Source: Streptomyces sp. NK15101
GTDB lineage: Bacteria; Actinomycetota; Actinomycetes; Streptomycetales; Streptomycetaceae
Direction of reading: 5' to 3'
Length of the DNA stretch: 64,000 nt
Assembly: GCF_020400725.1 (NCBI RefSeq)
Contig: NZ_JAINVG010000001.1
Coordinates: forward strand, 1 to 64,000
Of this stretch, positions 19,136-28,800 are shown piece by piece; position 1 is the stretch's first letter; every line of letters begins with the position of its first letter. The position numbers were made by a program, and so were the translations under genes. The notes beneath the pieces were generated by a model. It did no database searches. It was not told the DNA's origin and saw only the letters and a list, made by a program, of their open reading frames with translations.

Positions 19136-20215
19136 ATGTCCTTGCTCCGCGCCCTGCTCGGCACCGTCCGCTCGGCCCGGCACGCACCGCGGCTCGCCGC
19201 GGCGCTCGTGCCGGACGCCGACGTGCTGCTCGACGCCCCGGACGAGCGGCTCGCCCCCGCCCTGGTCGCCGCCGCCCTCGGCGATCCGGAGCCCGCGGCG
19301 AAGCTGCTCGTCACCACCCGGGACGCCGGCGAGTGGGAGGACCGCGACCGGTACGTCACCCGGCTCGCCACCTTCGCGTACAGCAGGGGCGACTGGCTCG
19401 CCGGGTGGCTCGCCGCCGCGCCCGGCGACCCCGACGCCCTCCTCGTCACGGCGCAGCTGGCCGTCCGCAGGGCCTGGGAGTCCCCGGCGCGGGCCGAGCG
19501 GCTGCGTGAGCTCGGCCCGCTGGTGCGGGAGATCGCCGGGGAGTCCCCACACGATCCGGTGCCGTGGCGGCTGGCCCTGGACCACGCGCGCGGGGCGCAC
19601 GCCGGGCACGCGGTCTTCGAGTCGCTGTGGGAGCAGGCCGTGCGCCGTTCCCCGCACCACTACGGCTGCCATGTCGCCGCGCTGAAGTACCTCTCCGCGC
19701 AGTGGTACGGCTCGCACCGCGCGGCCTTCGACTTCGCCGAGCAGGCCGCCGACGACGCCGCGCCGGACTCGCTCGTCGGGGCGCTGCCGGTCCGCGCGGC
19801 CTACGACGGGCTCCGGGTGCCGCCGGGACCGGACGGGTCCGTGCCCGCCGAGCGGGTCGACCGGGCGGTGGCCCGCGCCCTGGCCCTGTCGGCGGCGTTC
19901 CCGGCGGGCGACCCGTGGCCGGCCGAGGTCCGCAACCTGCTCGCGTACGTGCTGGTCGAGCGGGCGCGCTGGGCGGAGGCGTGGGAGGAGTTCGGGCGGA
20001 TCGGCCCGTACGCGACCTCGTTCCCCTGGGGCGCCGCGCCGGGCGCCGTGCCGGAGGACCCTCCGCCGGGCTCTCGGCTCCGGTCGAGCAGGGGGGACCC
20101 CCTCTTCCGCTTCCTGGCCGCGCGGGACGGGGTGCGGGGCGAGCTGGCCCGCCGGACGCCGCTGCGGGGCACCGGTCGTGGACGGGCCGGACGGGGCGGG
20201 CCCGGCGGCCATTAG
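19136..20215 (+). CDS. Uncharacterised helical-repeat (TPR-like) protein carrying an inserted repeat element
   Basis: About 359 aa, Ala/Arg/Leu-rich, predicted helical throughout, resembling TPR-type cytoplasmic proteins (ALLVTAQLAVRRAW, AALKYLSAQWYGSHRAAFDFAEQAADD, EVRNLLAYVLVERARWAEAWEEFG). Around residues 308-323 the reading frame passes through a copy of a short dispersed DNA element (encoding PPPGSRLRSSRGDP), which looks like an in-frame insertion into the helical repeats. Start could be ATG 19136 or ATG 19124. It is followed 11 bp later by the Lon-domain gene. Function unknown. Confidence 0.72.
   Translation: MSLLRALLGTVRSARHAPRLAAALVPDADVLLDAPDERLAPALVAAALGDPEPAAKLLVTTRDAGEWEDRDRYVTRLATFAYSRGDWLAGWLAAAPGDPDALLVTAQLAVRRAWESPARAERLRELGPLVREIAGESPHDPVPWRLALDHARGAHAGHAVFESLWEQAVRRSPHHYGCHVAALKYLSAQWYGSHRAAFDFAEQAADDAAPDSLVGALPVRAAYDGLRVPPGPDGSVPAERVDRAVARALALSAAFPAGDPWPAEVRNLLAYVLVERARWAEAWEEFGRIGPYATSFPWGAAPGAVPEDPPPGSRLRSSRGDPLFRFLAARDGVRGELARRTPLRGTGRGRAGRGGPGGH
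20058..20104. repeat. Short palindromic element inside a coding region
   Basis: The sequence from ACCCTCC through GCTCTCGGCTCCG, TCGAGCAGGG and GACCCCCT matches, on the opposite strand and with only a few differences, the element inserted in the 45-kb intergenic repeat (45122-45168). Here it lies in frame in the TPR-like gene. Confidence 0.75.
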
Positions 20216-20226
20216 GCTTGGCCGCT

Positions 20227-20964
20227 GTGACCACCGCCCGTCTGCCTCTCTTCCCGCTCAACACGGTGCTGTTCCCGGGCCTCGTACTGCCCCTGAACGT
20301 CTTCGAGGAGCGTTATCGCGCCATGATGCGCGAGTTGCTCACGATCGACGACGCACAGCCGCGCCGCTTCGCCGTCGTCGCCATCCGCGACGGCCGCGAG
20401 GTCGCGCCGACGGCTCCCGGCATGCCGGACCAGACGGCGCTGCCGGAGAAGGGCCCGGCGGCGGGCTTCGGCTCCGATCCCGTCCAGGCCTTCCACCGGG
20501 TCGGCTGCATCGCCGACGCGGCGTCGATCCGGGAGCGCGCCGACGGCAGCTTCGAGGTGATGGCCACCGGCACGACCCGGGTGAAGCTGCTGTCGGTCGA
20601 CGCGAGCGGGCCGTTCCTGACGGCCGAGGTCGAGGAGATCCCCGAGGAGCAGGGCGAGGAGGCGGGCACGCTCGCCGAGGGGGTGCTGCGGGCCTTCCGG
20701 AGCTACCAGAAGCGCCTCGCGGGCGCCCGGGAGCGTTCGCTGACGACGAGTGAGCTGCCGGACGAGCCCTCCGTGGTGTCGTACCTGGTCGCGGCGGCGG
20801 CGGTGCTCGACATCCCGTCGAAGCAGCGGCTGCTCCAGGCGCCGGACACGGCGACCCGGCTGCGCGAGGAGCTGACGCTGCTGCGGGCGGAGACCGCGGT
20901 GCTGCGGCATCTGCCGTCGCTGCCGGTGGTGGACCTGACGCAGGCCCCGACGTACCCGAACTGA
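20227..20964 (+). CDS. Lon substrate-binding-domain protein
   Basis: A 245-aa protein of the LON N-terminal/PUA-like type without protease or ATPase parts. Its start, RLPLFPLNTVLFPGLVLPLNVFEERYRAMMREL, is the family signature, and GTTRVKLLSV and the helical tail (VVSYLVAAAAVLDIPSKQRLLQ) match the Lon N-domain. Likely a cytoplasmic substrate-recognition or binding module; the partner is unknown. Start GTG gives VTTARLPLFPL. Confidence 0.88.
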   Translation: MTTARLPLFPLNTVLFPGLVLPLNVFEERYRAMMRELLTIDDAQPRRFAVVAIRDGREVAPTAPGMPDQTALPEKGPAAGFGSDPVQAFHRVGCIADAASIRERADGSFEVMATGTTRVKLLSVDASGPFLTAEVEEIPEEQGEEAGTLAEGVLRAFRSYQKRLAGARERSLTTSELPDEPSVVSYLVAAAAVLDIPSKQRLLQAPDTATRLREELTLLRAETAVLRHLPSLPVVDLTQAPTYPN

Positions 20965-21002
20965 GCCGGCCCCGCCGGACGGACCGAGCCGAGGAAGAGC
21001 GC

Positions 21003-21500
21003 GTGGCGAAGAAGCAGAAGAAGAACAGCGGAGGCACTCCGGCGACGGTGGCCCTGACGGCGGCCGGCACGCCGTTCACGCTGCACGCGTACGAGCACGA
21101 CCCGGCCTCCCCCTCGTACGGCGAGGAGGCGGCGGAGGCCCTCGGCGTCTCCCCCGACCGGGTCTTCAAGACGCTGGTCGCGGACGTCGACGGCGAGCTG
21201 ACGGTCGCGGTGGTCCCGGTGGCGGGCCAGCTGGACCTGAAGGCGCTGGCCTCGGCGGTCGGCGGGAAGCGGGCCGCGATGGCCGACCCGGCGGCGGCGG
21301 AGCGCACCACGGGGTACGTCCGGGGCGGCATCTCTCCGCTGGGCCAGCGCAAGCGGCTCCGTACCGTCCTCGACGCCTCGGCCTCGGAGCACGCGACCGT
21401 CTGCGTCTCGGCGGGCCGCCGCGGCCTGGAGGTGGAGCTCTCCCCCGCGGACCTGGCCGCCCTCACCTCGGCGGTGCTGGCCCCGATCGGCCGCGCCTGA
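21003..21500 (+). CDS. ybaK: YbaK/EbsC-type Cys-tRNA(Pro) deacylase
   Basis: A 165-aa editing enzyme that hydrolyses cysteine misloaded on tRNA-Pro. The conserved catalytic lysine is in RVFKTLVADVDG; GYVRGGISPLGQRKRLRTVLD is the typical active-site strand. The N-terminus is a short Lys-rich tail (VAKKQKKNSGG). GTG start with AGGAAGAGC upstream. Located 38 bp after the Lon-domain gene, probably co-transcribed. Confidence 0.92.
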   Translation: MAKKQKKNSGGTPATVALTAAGTPFTLHAYEHDPASPSYGEEAAEALGVSPDRVFKTLVADVDGELTVAVVPVAGQLDLKALASAVGGKRAAMADPAAAERTTGYVRGGISPLGQRKRLRTVLDASASEHATVCVSAGRRGLEVELSPADLAALTSAVLAPIGRA

Positions 21501-21532
21501 CGGACGGCGCGGCCTCCGTGGGGGGTCGGGCG

Positions 21533-22171
21533 TCAGTGCGAGCCGGGTCCCTGGGTGTACGCCTTCGGCCGGTCCCAGGGCTCCGGTTCCGGGTCGCGGG
21601 GGCCGAAGGCCGCCGTCAGCGCGAGGTGGACGATCATCGCGGCGAGCGGCCAGGCCAGCATCGCGGCGGCGGCCAGGTTCAGTTCGAGCGGCGCCTCGAA
21701 GGCGACGTTCGGGCCGACCGCCTTCGCGTGGGCGACCACGTCGTCGGTGGGTCCGAAGCGCGTTCCGATCCCCCAGGCGATCAGCGAGCCCAGGCCGCCG
21801 CCGAGCGCCAGGCCGAGGACGAGCGGGACCCCGCCGCTGCGGCGCAGCAGGAAGACGACGAGCGCGGCGACCGCGCCGAAGGCCAGCGCGAGGAGGACGA
21901 ACGTTCCGTCGGCGCCGATCGCCTGCTCCCCCTCGGAGTTCCGCAGGTAGACGCCCTTGCCGTCCGAGATGAGCAGGACGCGCGGGGCCAGGTTCAGCCA
22001 CAGCACCCCGAGCAGCGCCCCCGCGACCGCGGAGACGAGGGTCACCAGCACGCCCTGCACGACCTCGGCAGCCGTGATCGGGTCCCCTGCCGGGCCGAGC
22101 GGCGGCGGGGGCGGCGGGGGCTGGTCGGGGTCGTTCGGCGGCTGGTGAGGCGGAGTCAGAGGTGCGGTCAC
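21533..22171 (-). CDS. Actinobacterial integral membrane protein, Pro-rich N-terminus
   Basis: A 212-aa protein: a proline-rich N-tail (residues 1-30), then four membrane segments (near 40-60, 92-110, 118-136 and 165-190), with an extracytoplasmic loop DGKGVYLRNSEGEQAIGADGT that looks like part of a DUF2567-like domain. Function unknown. The GTG start gives VTAPLTPPHQ. It is downstream of, and reads with, the ABC exporter genes with a 34-bp gap. Confidence 0.75.
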   Translation of the reverse strand: MTAPLTPPHQPPNDPDQPPPPPPPLGPAGDPITAAEVVQGVLVTLVSAVAGALLGVLWLNLAPRVLLISDGKGVYLRNSEGEQAIGADGTFVLLALAFGAVAALVVFLLRRSGGVPLVLGLALGGGLGSLIAWGIGTRFGPTDDVVAHAKAVGPNVAFEAPLELNLAAAAMLAWPLAAMIVHLALTAAFGPRDPEPEPWDRPKAYTQGPGSH

Positions 22172-22205
22172 CCCGCCATCGTGCCAGGTGTCCCTGTGGC
22201 CCGCC

Positions 22206-23033
22206 TCAGCGGACGGCGGCCCGCCGGTAGGCCCAGGTGGCGACGGCGAGCGAGCCGAGGCCGACCGCCCCGCACACGGCGAGGTCGACGGCGACGGCGG
22301 CCCAGTCGGGGTGCGGGCCGAAGGTGCGGGCGAGGGCCTCCACGCCGTACGTCGAGGGCAGCAGGTCCCGTGCCCAGCCGATCGGTCCGGGCAGCCGCTC
22401 GGCCGGGAGGACCCCGAGGAGCAGGGCCGCCGACATGCCGAGCTGGCCGAGGAGGGTGGCCAGCTCCTGGCGGGGCGCGAGGAGTCCGAGGGCCGCGCCG
22501 AGCCCGGCGAGCGCCGCACCGGCGAGCGGGACGACGGCGCCGAGGATCCACAGGTGACCGAGGGGCAGCCCGAAGAGGACGGAGCCGGCGACGGCGGTGA
22601 CGACGGTCCCGGGCACGGTGAAGGAGGCGTACGCCCCGGCCGCGCCGAGCACGACGGCGGCGGGCGGCACGGGCAGGGTGGCGTAGTGGTCGAGGCCGCC
22701 GCCGGCCCGCAGCTGCCCGAAGTACTGGGCGAGCAGGTTGAGCGCGACGAAGGCGACGACGAGGACGGTGGAGCCGGCCACGACGGCGCGCGCCTCGGAG
22801 CCGCCGTCGACGACCCCGCGCATCAGGACCATGATCCCGATCGACTGGAAGGTGGCGACGAAGAGCAGCGGGATGCGGGCGACGCGGGCGCGGGAGAGCT
22901 GCGCGCGGTAGACGGCGGCCAGGGCCGGGAGGAGCCGGGCGCGCGGGGCGAGGGGCGCGGCGGTGTCCTCCGCGTCCGGGCCCGTGGCGGGAAGCGCGCC
23001 GGTCGGCGGGGCCTCGGCGGGCACGGTGCTCAC
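22206..23033 (-). CDS. ABC-2 type transporter permease
   Basis: A 275-aa integral membrane protein with six predicted membrane segments and an ABC-2 permease layout (PLLFVATFQSIGIMVLMRGVV, LGVLPAERLPGPIGWARDLLPSTYGVEAL). N-terminal ~30 residues are Ala/Pro-rich. It pairs with the ATP-binding gene 40 bp upstream to form an exporter. Substrate unknown; homologues are often annotated as drug or lipid exporters. Confidence 0.87.
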   Translation of the reverse strand: MSTVPAEAPPTGALPATGPDAEDTAAPLAPRARLLPALAAVYRAQLSRARVARIPLLFVATFQSIGIMVLMRGVVDGGSEARAVVAGSTVLVVAFVALNLLAQYFGQLRAGGGLDHYATLPVPPAAVVLGAAGAYASFTVPGTVVTAVAGSVLFGLPLGHLWILGAVVPLAGAALAGLGAALGLLAPRQELATLLGQLGMSAALLLGVLPAERLPGPIGWARDLLPSTYGVEALARTFGPHPDWAAVAVDLAVCGAVGLGSLAVATWAYRRAAVR

Positions 23034-23073
23034 TGCGTACAGCTCCTGACGGTCACGGGCGGTTCGTGGCGGG

Positions 23074-24054
23074 TCACGCCTTCACCAGCCCCTCGGTCGC
23101 GCCGCCCAGCGCGAGGTACACGTCCTCCAGGCTGGGCGTGGCCAGGGTGAAGTCGTCGAGTGCGGCGAAGGCGGTCCCGCCGGTGACGGTGGCGACGGCC
23201 GCGCGGGCGGCGTCGGGGGCGAGCCGGAGGTGCCAGCGGCGTCCGGTCTCCTGGGCGAGTCCGCGCAGGGCGGCGACCTCGGGCAGGTGGAGCGGCGGCG
23301 TGTCGCGCCACACCAGCTCGACGCGGACCTCGCCGGCGACGCGCTCCTTGAGGCCGGCGGGGGTGTCGCAGGCGATGACCCGGCCGCGGTCGATGACGGC
23401 GACCCGGTCGAGGACGGTCTCGGCCTCGATGACGTTGTGGGTGACGAGCAGCACGGTGCTGCCGTGTTCGGCGCGGCGCCGGTCGACGGCGGCCCAGACG
23501 GCGCGCCGGGCGACGGGGTCCATGCCGGTGGTGGGTTCGTCGAGGACGAGCACGGGGCGGCGGCCGACGAGGGCGGCGGCGAAGCAGGCGAGCCGCCGCT
23601 GACCGCCGGAGAGCTTCTTGAGGGGGCGGTCGGCGATCTCGCCGAGCCCGAGCTCGTCCAGGACGGCGTCGCGCTCGGCGCGGGCGTCGTGGGCGGTGAG
23701 GCCGCGCAGGCGTCCGGTGGTCTCGGCGGCGAGGGAGACGGTCAGCTCGTCGAGGGCGGTGGACTCCTGGCCGAGGTAGGCGAGGAGCCGGGCCGCCCGC
23801 TCGGGGTGGCGCACGAGGTCGTGGCCGAGGAGTTCGACGGTGCCGGAGTCGGGGCGCAGGAGCCCGGTGAGCTGGCGGACGAGGGTGGACTTGCCGGCGC
23901 CGTTGGGGCCGAGCAGGCCGAAGATCTCGCCGCCGCGCACGTCGAGGCTGATCCCGTCGGTGGCGCGCACCTCGGGGGTCGCGGGCGCGCCGCGCCTGCC
24001 GCGCGTGGCGGGGTACGTCTTGACCAGGTCCCGCACCACGCACACCGTACTCAC
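23074..24054 (-). CDS. ABC transporter ATP-binding protein
   Basis: A 326-aa ATPase of the ABC-2 (DrrA/CcmA-like) exporter type. Walker A is GPNGAGKST, signature LSGGQRRLACF, Walker B VLVLDEPTTGMDP and switch histidine VTHN. The C-terminal ~90 residues are the usual extension of such exporters. GTG start (VSTVCVVRDLVKTYPA). It precedes its permease. Confidence 0.94.
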   Translation of the reverse strand: MSTVCVVRDLVKTYPATRGRRGAPATPEVRATDGISLDVRGGEIFGLLGPNGAGKSTLVRQLTGLLRPDSGTVELLGHDLVRHPERAARLLAYLGQESTALDELTVSLAAETTGRLRGLTAHDARAERDAVLDELGLGEIADRPLKKLSGGQRRLACFAAALVGRRPVLVLDEPTTGMDPVARRAVWAAVDRRRAEHGSTVLLVTHNVIEAETVLDRVAVIDRGRVIACDTPAGLKERVAGEVRVELVWRDTPPLHLPEVAALRGLAQETGRRWHLRLAPDAARAAVATVTGGTAFAALDDFTLATPSLEDVYLALGGATEGLVKA

Positions 24055-24065
24055 GGGGGAAGAGC

Positions 24066-25388
24066 CTACGGGGTCGCCGCGCCCGCTCCGGGCGCGGGGG
24101 CGGGTTCGGCGGCGGCCCGGACGTCGATCTCGCGCCAGAATCCGGCCCGGATGGCGTAGCGGTCGTGCTCGTCGATCTGGTCGTCCTTGTGGGCGAGGAG
24201 TCCGAAGCGTGCGGCGTAGCGGAGGAGTTCGCCGTCGATGCGGTGCGGGATGCGCGGGTAGAGGGCGGAGAGCTTCTGGACGTGGCTCTGCTCGGGGAGC
24301 CGCTCCATCCACCGGCGGGCGAACACCTGCCCGACCTCGAAGGGGTCGCCGCCGACGGTGGTGATGTCCTCCTCGCGGTCCGCCCAGCGCTGCTCCGCGC
24401 TGGTGAGCGCGGCGAGGGTGGGCAGGGTGGCGGTCTCGGCCGGCTCGCCGAGGGAGGGGGCGGGGCGCTCGATCCAGCCCCGGTCGGAGGACCAGCGGAG
24501 CGCGCTCGCGCCCTGCGGGACCGGGGTGCCCGGGGCGCCGGGGCCGCGCAGTCCCGCGAGGTCCTTGGGGGTGGGGACGCCCTTGCCGCTCGCCGGAGCG
24601 GGCACGCCCGGGCCGTGGGCGTGCTCGTCGTCGCGGACGTGGCCGTTGGTGCGGGCGTGCTCGTGGCCGCCGTTGCCGGTCGCGGCGGCGGGGGCCGGCG
24701 TCCCGTCCCGTACGGCCGGGGCGGCCGCCCCGGCGGCCCGTTCGGCGGAGGCGGCGAGGGCCGCCTCGGGCAGCGGCGCGGAGAGGATGGCGGCGATCTC
24801 CGGGCGCGGGGCGGGCGGCGGCGCGCAGATGCCGGTGAGGTCCTTGGCGCGGACGGCGCGGGTGATCCAGGCCCGGTCGAGGACCCGCCGCTCGTCGGCC
24901 TCGGCGACCAGGTCCTCGGACTGGTTGTAGTCGCCGTCGGCGGCCTGGACGGCCCACAGGTGGACGGCGACGCCGTGCTCCTTGGCCGACATGAGGCCGG
25001 GCAGCAGGTCGCCGTCGCCGGTGACGAGCACGATGTCGGAGCAGGCCCTGTTCCTGGCGAGCTCGGTCAGCTCGGTGTGCATGGCCGCGTCGACGCCCTT
25101 CTGCGCCCAGCGCCCGTCGCTCCTGGTCAGAGCGCCGAGCCGGACGGTGACCCGGGGCATCACGCGCAGTCTGCGGTGCTCGGGCTGGGGCACCCGGTCG
25201 GGCGCGCCGTCGAACCAGTAGATCCGCAGGAGGGGCAGCGCGGTCTCGGCCTCGGCGCGCTCCCGCAGCTGCTGGATCAGGCCGGCGTGGTCGACGGTGA
25301 TCCTGGAGCGGGCCGGTTCCCCGGCGAGGAGACTGGCGGCGGCGCCCAGCAGATAGCCGGCGTCCACCAGGACGACGCAGCGGTCCAC
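24066..25388 (-). CDS. NYN-domain (PIN-like) putative RNase
   Basis: About 440 aa. The N-terminal ~165 residues form a NYN domain: CVVLVDAGYLLGAAASLL, QKGVDAAMHTELTELA and DIVLVTGDGDLLPGL provide the acidic residues of this metal-dependent nuclease fold. A Pro/Ala/Gly-rich linker with a His-rich patch follows, then a conserved C-terminal region (VGQVFARRWMERLPEQSHVQKLSALYPRIPHRIDGELLRY). RNA cleavage is inferred from the fold; targets are unknown. I chose the GTG giving VDRCVVLV because AGAGG lies at a workable distance; the GTG three codons earlier abuts that AGAGG. Confidence 0.82.
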   Translation of the reverse strand: MDRCVVLVDAGYLLGAAASLLAGEPARSRITVDHAGLIQQLRERAEAETALPLLRIYWFDGAPDRVPQPEHRRLRVMPRVTVRLGALTRSDGRWAQKGVDAAMHTELTELARNRACSDIVLVTGDGDLLPGLMSAKEHGVAVHLWAVQAADGDYNQSEDLVAEADERRVLDRAWITRAVRAKDLTGICAPPPAPRPEIAAILSAPLPEAALAASAERAAGAAAPAVRDGTPAPAAATGNGGHEHARTNGHVRDDEHAHGPGVPAPASGKGVPTPKDLAGLRGPGAPGTPVPQGASALRWSSDRGWIERPAPSLGEPAETATLPTLAALTSAEQRWADREEDITTVGGDPFEVGQVFARRWMERLPEQSHVQKLSALYPRIPHRIDGELLRYAARFGLLAHKDDQIDEHDRYAIRAGFWREIDVRAAAEPAPAPGAGAATP

Positions 25389-25638
25389 GTGTTCCACCCT
25401 CTTTCGTGAGCCTCGGGGTCGGCTCGGGATCGGAATCGGGATCGGAAGGTGCTTCGGGTTTCCTTCGAGTCTGCCCGACCGCCGGGGGCTTGACCGTCGG
25501 AACTGGATCATCGGCGTGGCGGATATCACGTCCCCGGCGGGCCCTCACGATCCGTAATGATCCAACATGCGGCGGTTCGCACCGTATGTGAGTCTGACAG
25601 CGGCCCTGGCCCCTAGGACCCTTTGAGGAGGCATCCCC

Positions 25639-25812
25639 ATGGCCAAGAACCGCAACCAGAACCGCAGTCAGAAGCAGCAGTCGCCCGCCGAGCGCGGCGC
25701 TCAGCAGGCGCAGCAGTCCGCGATGGAGTCGCAGGCCGAGCAGCGCGCGAGCCAGGTCACGCCCGGTGACATGGCCCGCAAGGGCCGTCAGAAGCGCTTC
25801 GGCCACAACTGA
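25639..25812 (+). CDS. 57-aa basic, Gln-rich protein
   Basis: A small ORF with a good ribosome-binding site (GAGGAGG, ten bases before the ATG). The protein begins MAKNRNQNRSQKQQSPAERG, is rich in Gln, Arg and Ala, and ends KGRQKRFGHN. It has no hydrophobic segment. A strong terminator follows the stop, which supports a real transcript. Similar short proteins occur in front of dnaE in Streptomyces; the role is unknown, and nucleic-acid binding would fit the composition (inference). Confidence 0.78.
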   Translation: MAKNRNQNRSQKQQSPAERGAQQAQQSAMESQAEQRASQVTPGDMARKGRQKRFGHN

Positions 25813-25827
25813 CGCGGTCCGACGGCA

Positions 25828-25861
25828 AAGGGGCGCGCCCGTGACGACGGGCGCGCCCCTT
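25828..25861. terminator. Bidirectional terminator between the 57-aa gene and dnaE
   Basis: A perfect 15-bp stem, AAGGGGCGCGCCCGT / ACGGGCGCGCCCCTT, with a 4-base loop. It lies between two converging genes and has A/T ends on both sides. Confidence 0.9.
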
Positions 25862-25880
25862 GCGCGTGTGCGGGGTGGGC

Positions 25881-28800
25881 TCAGCCGGCCAGGCAGGACG
25901 GGCCGAGCAGCACCTTCAGGTCTCCGAAGAGCGCCGGGTCGGGCTGCACCCGGTGCCGGTCGAGCCGGAGGACGGTCGTCTTCCGGGGGCCCTGGAGCTT
26001 GATCCGCACCTCGGTGTTGCCCTTGTGGTGCTTGAGGATCTCGCCGAGCCTGCTGACCATCGGCGGGGTCACCTTCACCGTGGGGATGGTGAGGACCACC
26101 GGCGCGTTGGTCCCGGCGTTCGACAGGTCGGGGACCATCAGTTCCATGGCGACGAGCCGGGGCACGTCCTCGCGCTTGTCGAGCCTTCCCTTCACGAAGA
26201 CGACCGTGTCCTCGACCAGCTGGGTGGAGACCAGCTGGTAGGTGGCCGGGAAGAACATGCACTCGATGGAGCCGGCCAGGTCCTCGACGGTGGCGATCGC
26301 CCAGGCGTTGCCCTGCTTGGTCATCTTGCGCTGGAGGCCGGAGATGATGCCGCCGATGGTGACGACCGCGCCGTCGCCGTGCTCGCCGCCGGTCAGCTGG
26401 GAGATCGCCGCGTCCGTCTTGTCGGACAGGACGTGCTCGATGCCGAAGAGCGGGTGGTCGGAGACGTAGAGGCCGAGCATCTCGCGCTCCTGGGCGAGCA
26501 GGTACGACTTCTCCCACTCGACGTCGGAGAACTCGACGTCCAGGCCGAAGCCCGGCTCGTCGTTCGCCTCGTCACCCATCCCGCCGAAGAGGTCGAACTG
26601 TCCCTCGGCCTCCTTGCGCTTGACCGCCACCACGTTGTCGATCATGGGTTCGTGGTGGGCGACCAGGCCCTTGCGGGTGTGGCCCATCTCGTCGAAGGCG
26701 CCGGCCTTGATCAGCGACTCGACCGTCCGCTTGTTGCAGACGACGGCCTCGACCTTGTCGAGGAAGTCGGGGAAGGAGGAGTACTTCCCCTTGGCCTTGC
26801 GCGTCTTGATGATCGACTCGACGACGTTGGTGCCGACGTTCCGGATGGCGGAGAGGCCGAAGAGGATCACGTCGTCGCCCTGGGCGGCGAAGTTCGACTC
26901 GGACTCGTTCACGTTGGGCGGCAGGACCTTGATGCCCATGCGGCGGCACTCGTTGAGGTAGACCGCGGACTTGTCCTTGTCGTCCTTGACCGAGGTGAGG
27001 AGTCCCGCCATGTACTCGGCGGGGTGGTTCGCCTTGAGGTAGGCGGTCCAGTAGGAGACCAGGCCGTACGCGGCGGAGTGCGCCTTGTTGAAGGCGTAGC
27101 CGGCGAAGGGGACCAGGACGTCCCAGAGGGCCTGGATGGCCTCGTCGCTGTAGCCGTTCTTCTTGGCGCCGGCCTGGAAGATGGTGAAGTTCTTCGCCAG
27201 CTCGTCGGGCTTCTTCTTGCCCATGACGCGGCGGAGGATGTCGGCCTCGCCGAGCGAGTAGCCGGCGATGATCTGGGCGGCCTTCTGCACCTGCTCCTGG
27301 TAGACGATCAGGCCGTAGGTGACGTCCAGGACCTCCTTGAGCGGCTCCTCCAGCTCCGGGTGGATCGGGGTGATCTCCTGCTGGCCGTTCTTGCGCAGGG
27401 CGTAGTTCGTGTGCGAGTTCATGCCCATCGGGCCCGGGCGGTAGAGCGCGGACACGGCGGAGATGTCTTCGAAGTTGTCGGGCTTCATCAGCCGCAGCAG
27501 CGAGCGCATGGGGCCGCCGTCGAACTGGAAGACGCCGAGCGTGTCGCCGCGCTGGAGCAGTTCGAAGGTCTTCGGGTCGTCCAGCGGCAGGGCCAGGAGG
27601 TCGAGCTCGATCCCCTTGTTGGCCTTCACCATCTTGACGGCGTCGTCCATGATCGTGAGGTTGCGCAGGCCGAGGAAGTCCATCTTCAGCAGGCCGAGCG
27701 ACTCGCACTGCGGGTAGTCCCACTGCGTGATGGTGACGCCGTCGGTGTGCCGCACCCAGATCGGGGCGTGGTCGACGATCGGCTCGCTGGACATGATCAC
27801 GCCGGCGGCGTGCACGCCCATCTGGCGGACCAGGCCCTCGACGCCCTTGGCGGTGTCGATGACCTTCTTCACGTCCGGCTCGTTCTCGTACATCGCCCGG
27901 ATCTCGCCCGCCTCGCTGTAGCGCGGGTGGGAGGGGTTGGTGATGCCGTCGAGGTCGATGCCCTTGCCGAGGACGTCGGCGGGCATGGCCTTGGTGAGCC
28001 GGTCGCCCATGGCGTACGGGTAGCCGAGGACGCGCGCGGAGTCCTTGATGGCGTTCTTCGCCTTGATCTTTCCGTACGTGCCGATCATGGCGACCTTGTC
28101 GGAGCCGTACTTCTCCGTCACGTACCGGATCACCTCGACGCGCCGACGCTCGTCGAAGTCGATGTCGACATCGGGCATCGAGATGCGCTCGGGGTTGAGG
28201 AAGCGCTCGAAGATCAGGCCGTGCGGGATGGGGTCGAGGTCGGTGATGCCCATGGCGTACGCGACGATCGAACCGGCCGCCGAGCCTCGGCCGGGGCCGA
28301 CGGCGATGCCCTGCTTCTTCGCCCACATGATGAAGTCGGCGACGACGAGGAAGTAGCCGGGGAAGCCCATCGAGATGATGGTGTCCATCTCGTACTCGAC
28401 CTGCTTCATGCGGTCCTCCGGGATCCCGTTCGGGAAGCGGCGGTGCATGCCCCGCATGGTCTCCTCGCGGAACCAGGTGACCTCGGTGTAGCCCTCGGGG
28501 ATGTCGAACTTCGGCATGAGGTTCTTGGCCTCGAACATGCCGGTGGTGTCGACCTGCTCCGCGACGAGCAGGGTGTTGGCGCAGCCCTCCTGCCAGGCGT
28601 CCGAGGAGTCGATGGCGTACATCTCGTCCGTGGACTTCAGGTAGTAGCCGGTGCCGTCGAACTTGAAGCGGTCCGGGTCCGAGAGGTTCTTGCCGGTCTG
28701 GATGCAGAGCAGGGCGTCGTGGGCGGTCGCCTCGTGCGCGTAGGTGTAGTGGGAGTCGTTGGTGACCAGCGGCGGGATGCCGAGCTTCTTGCCGATCCGC

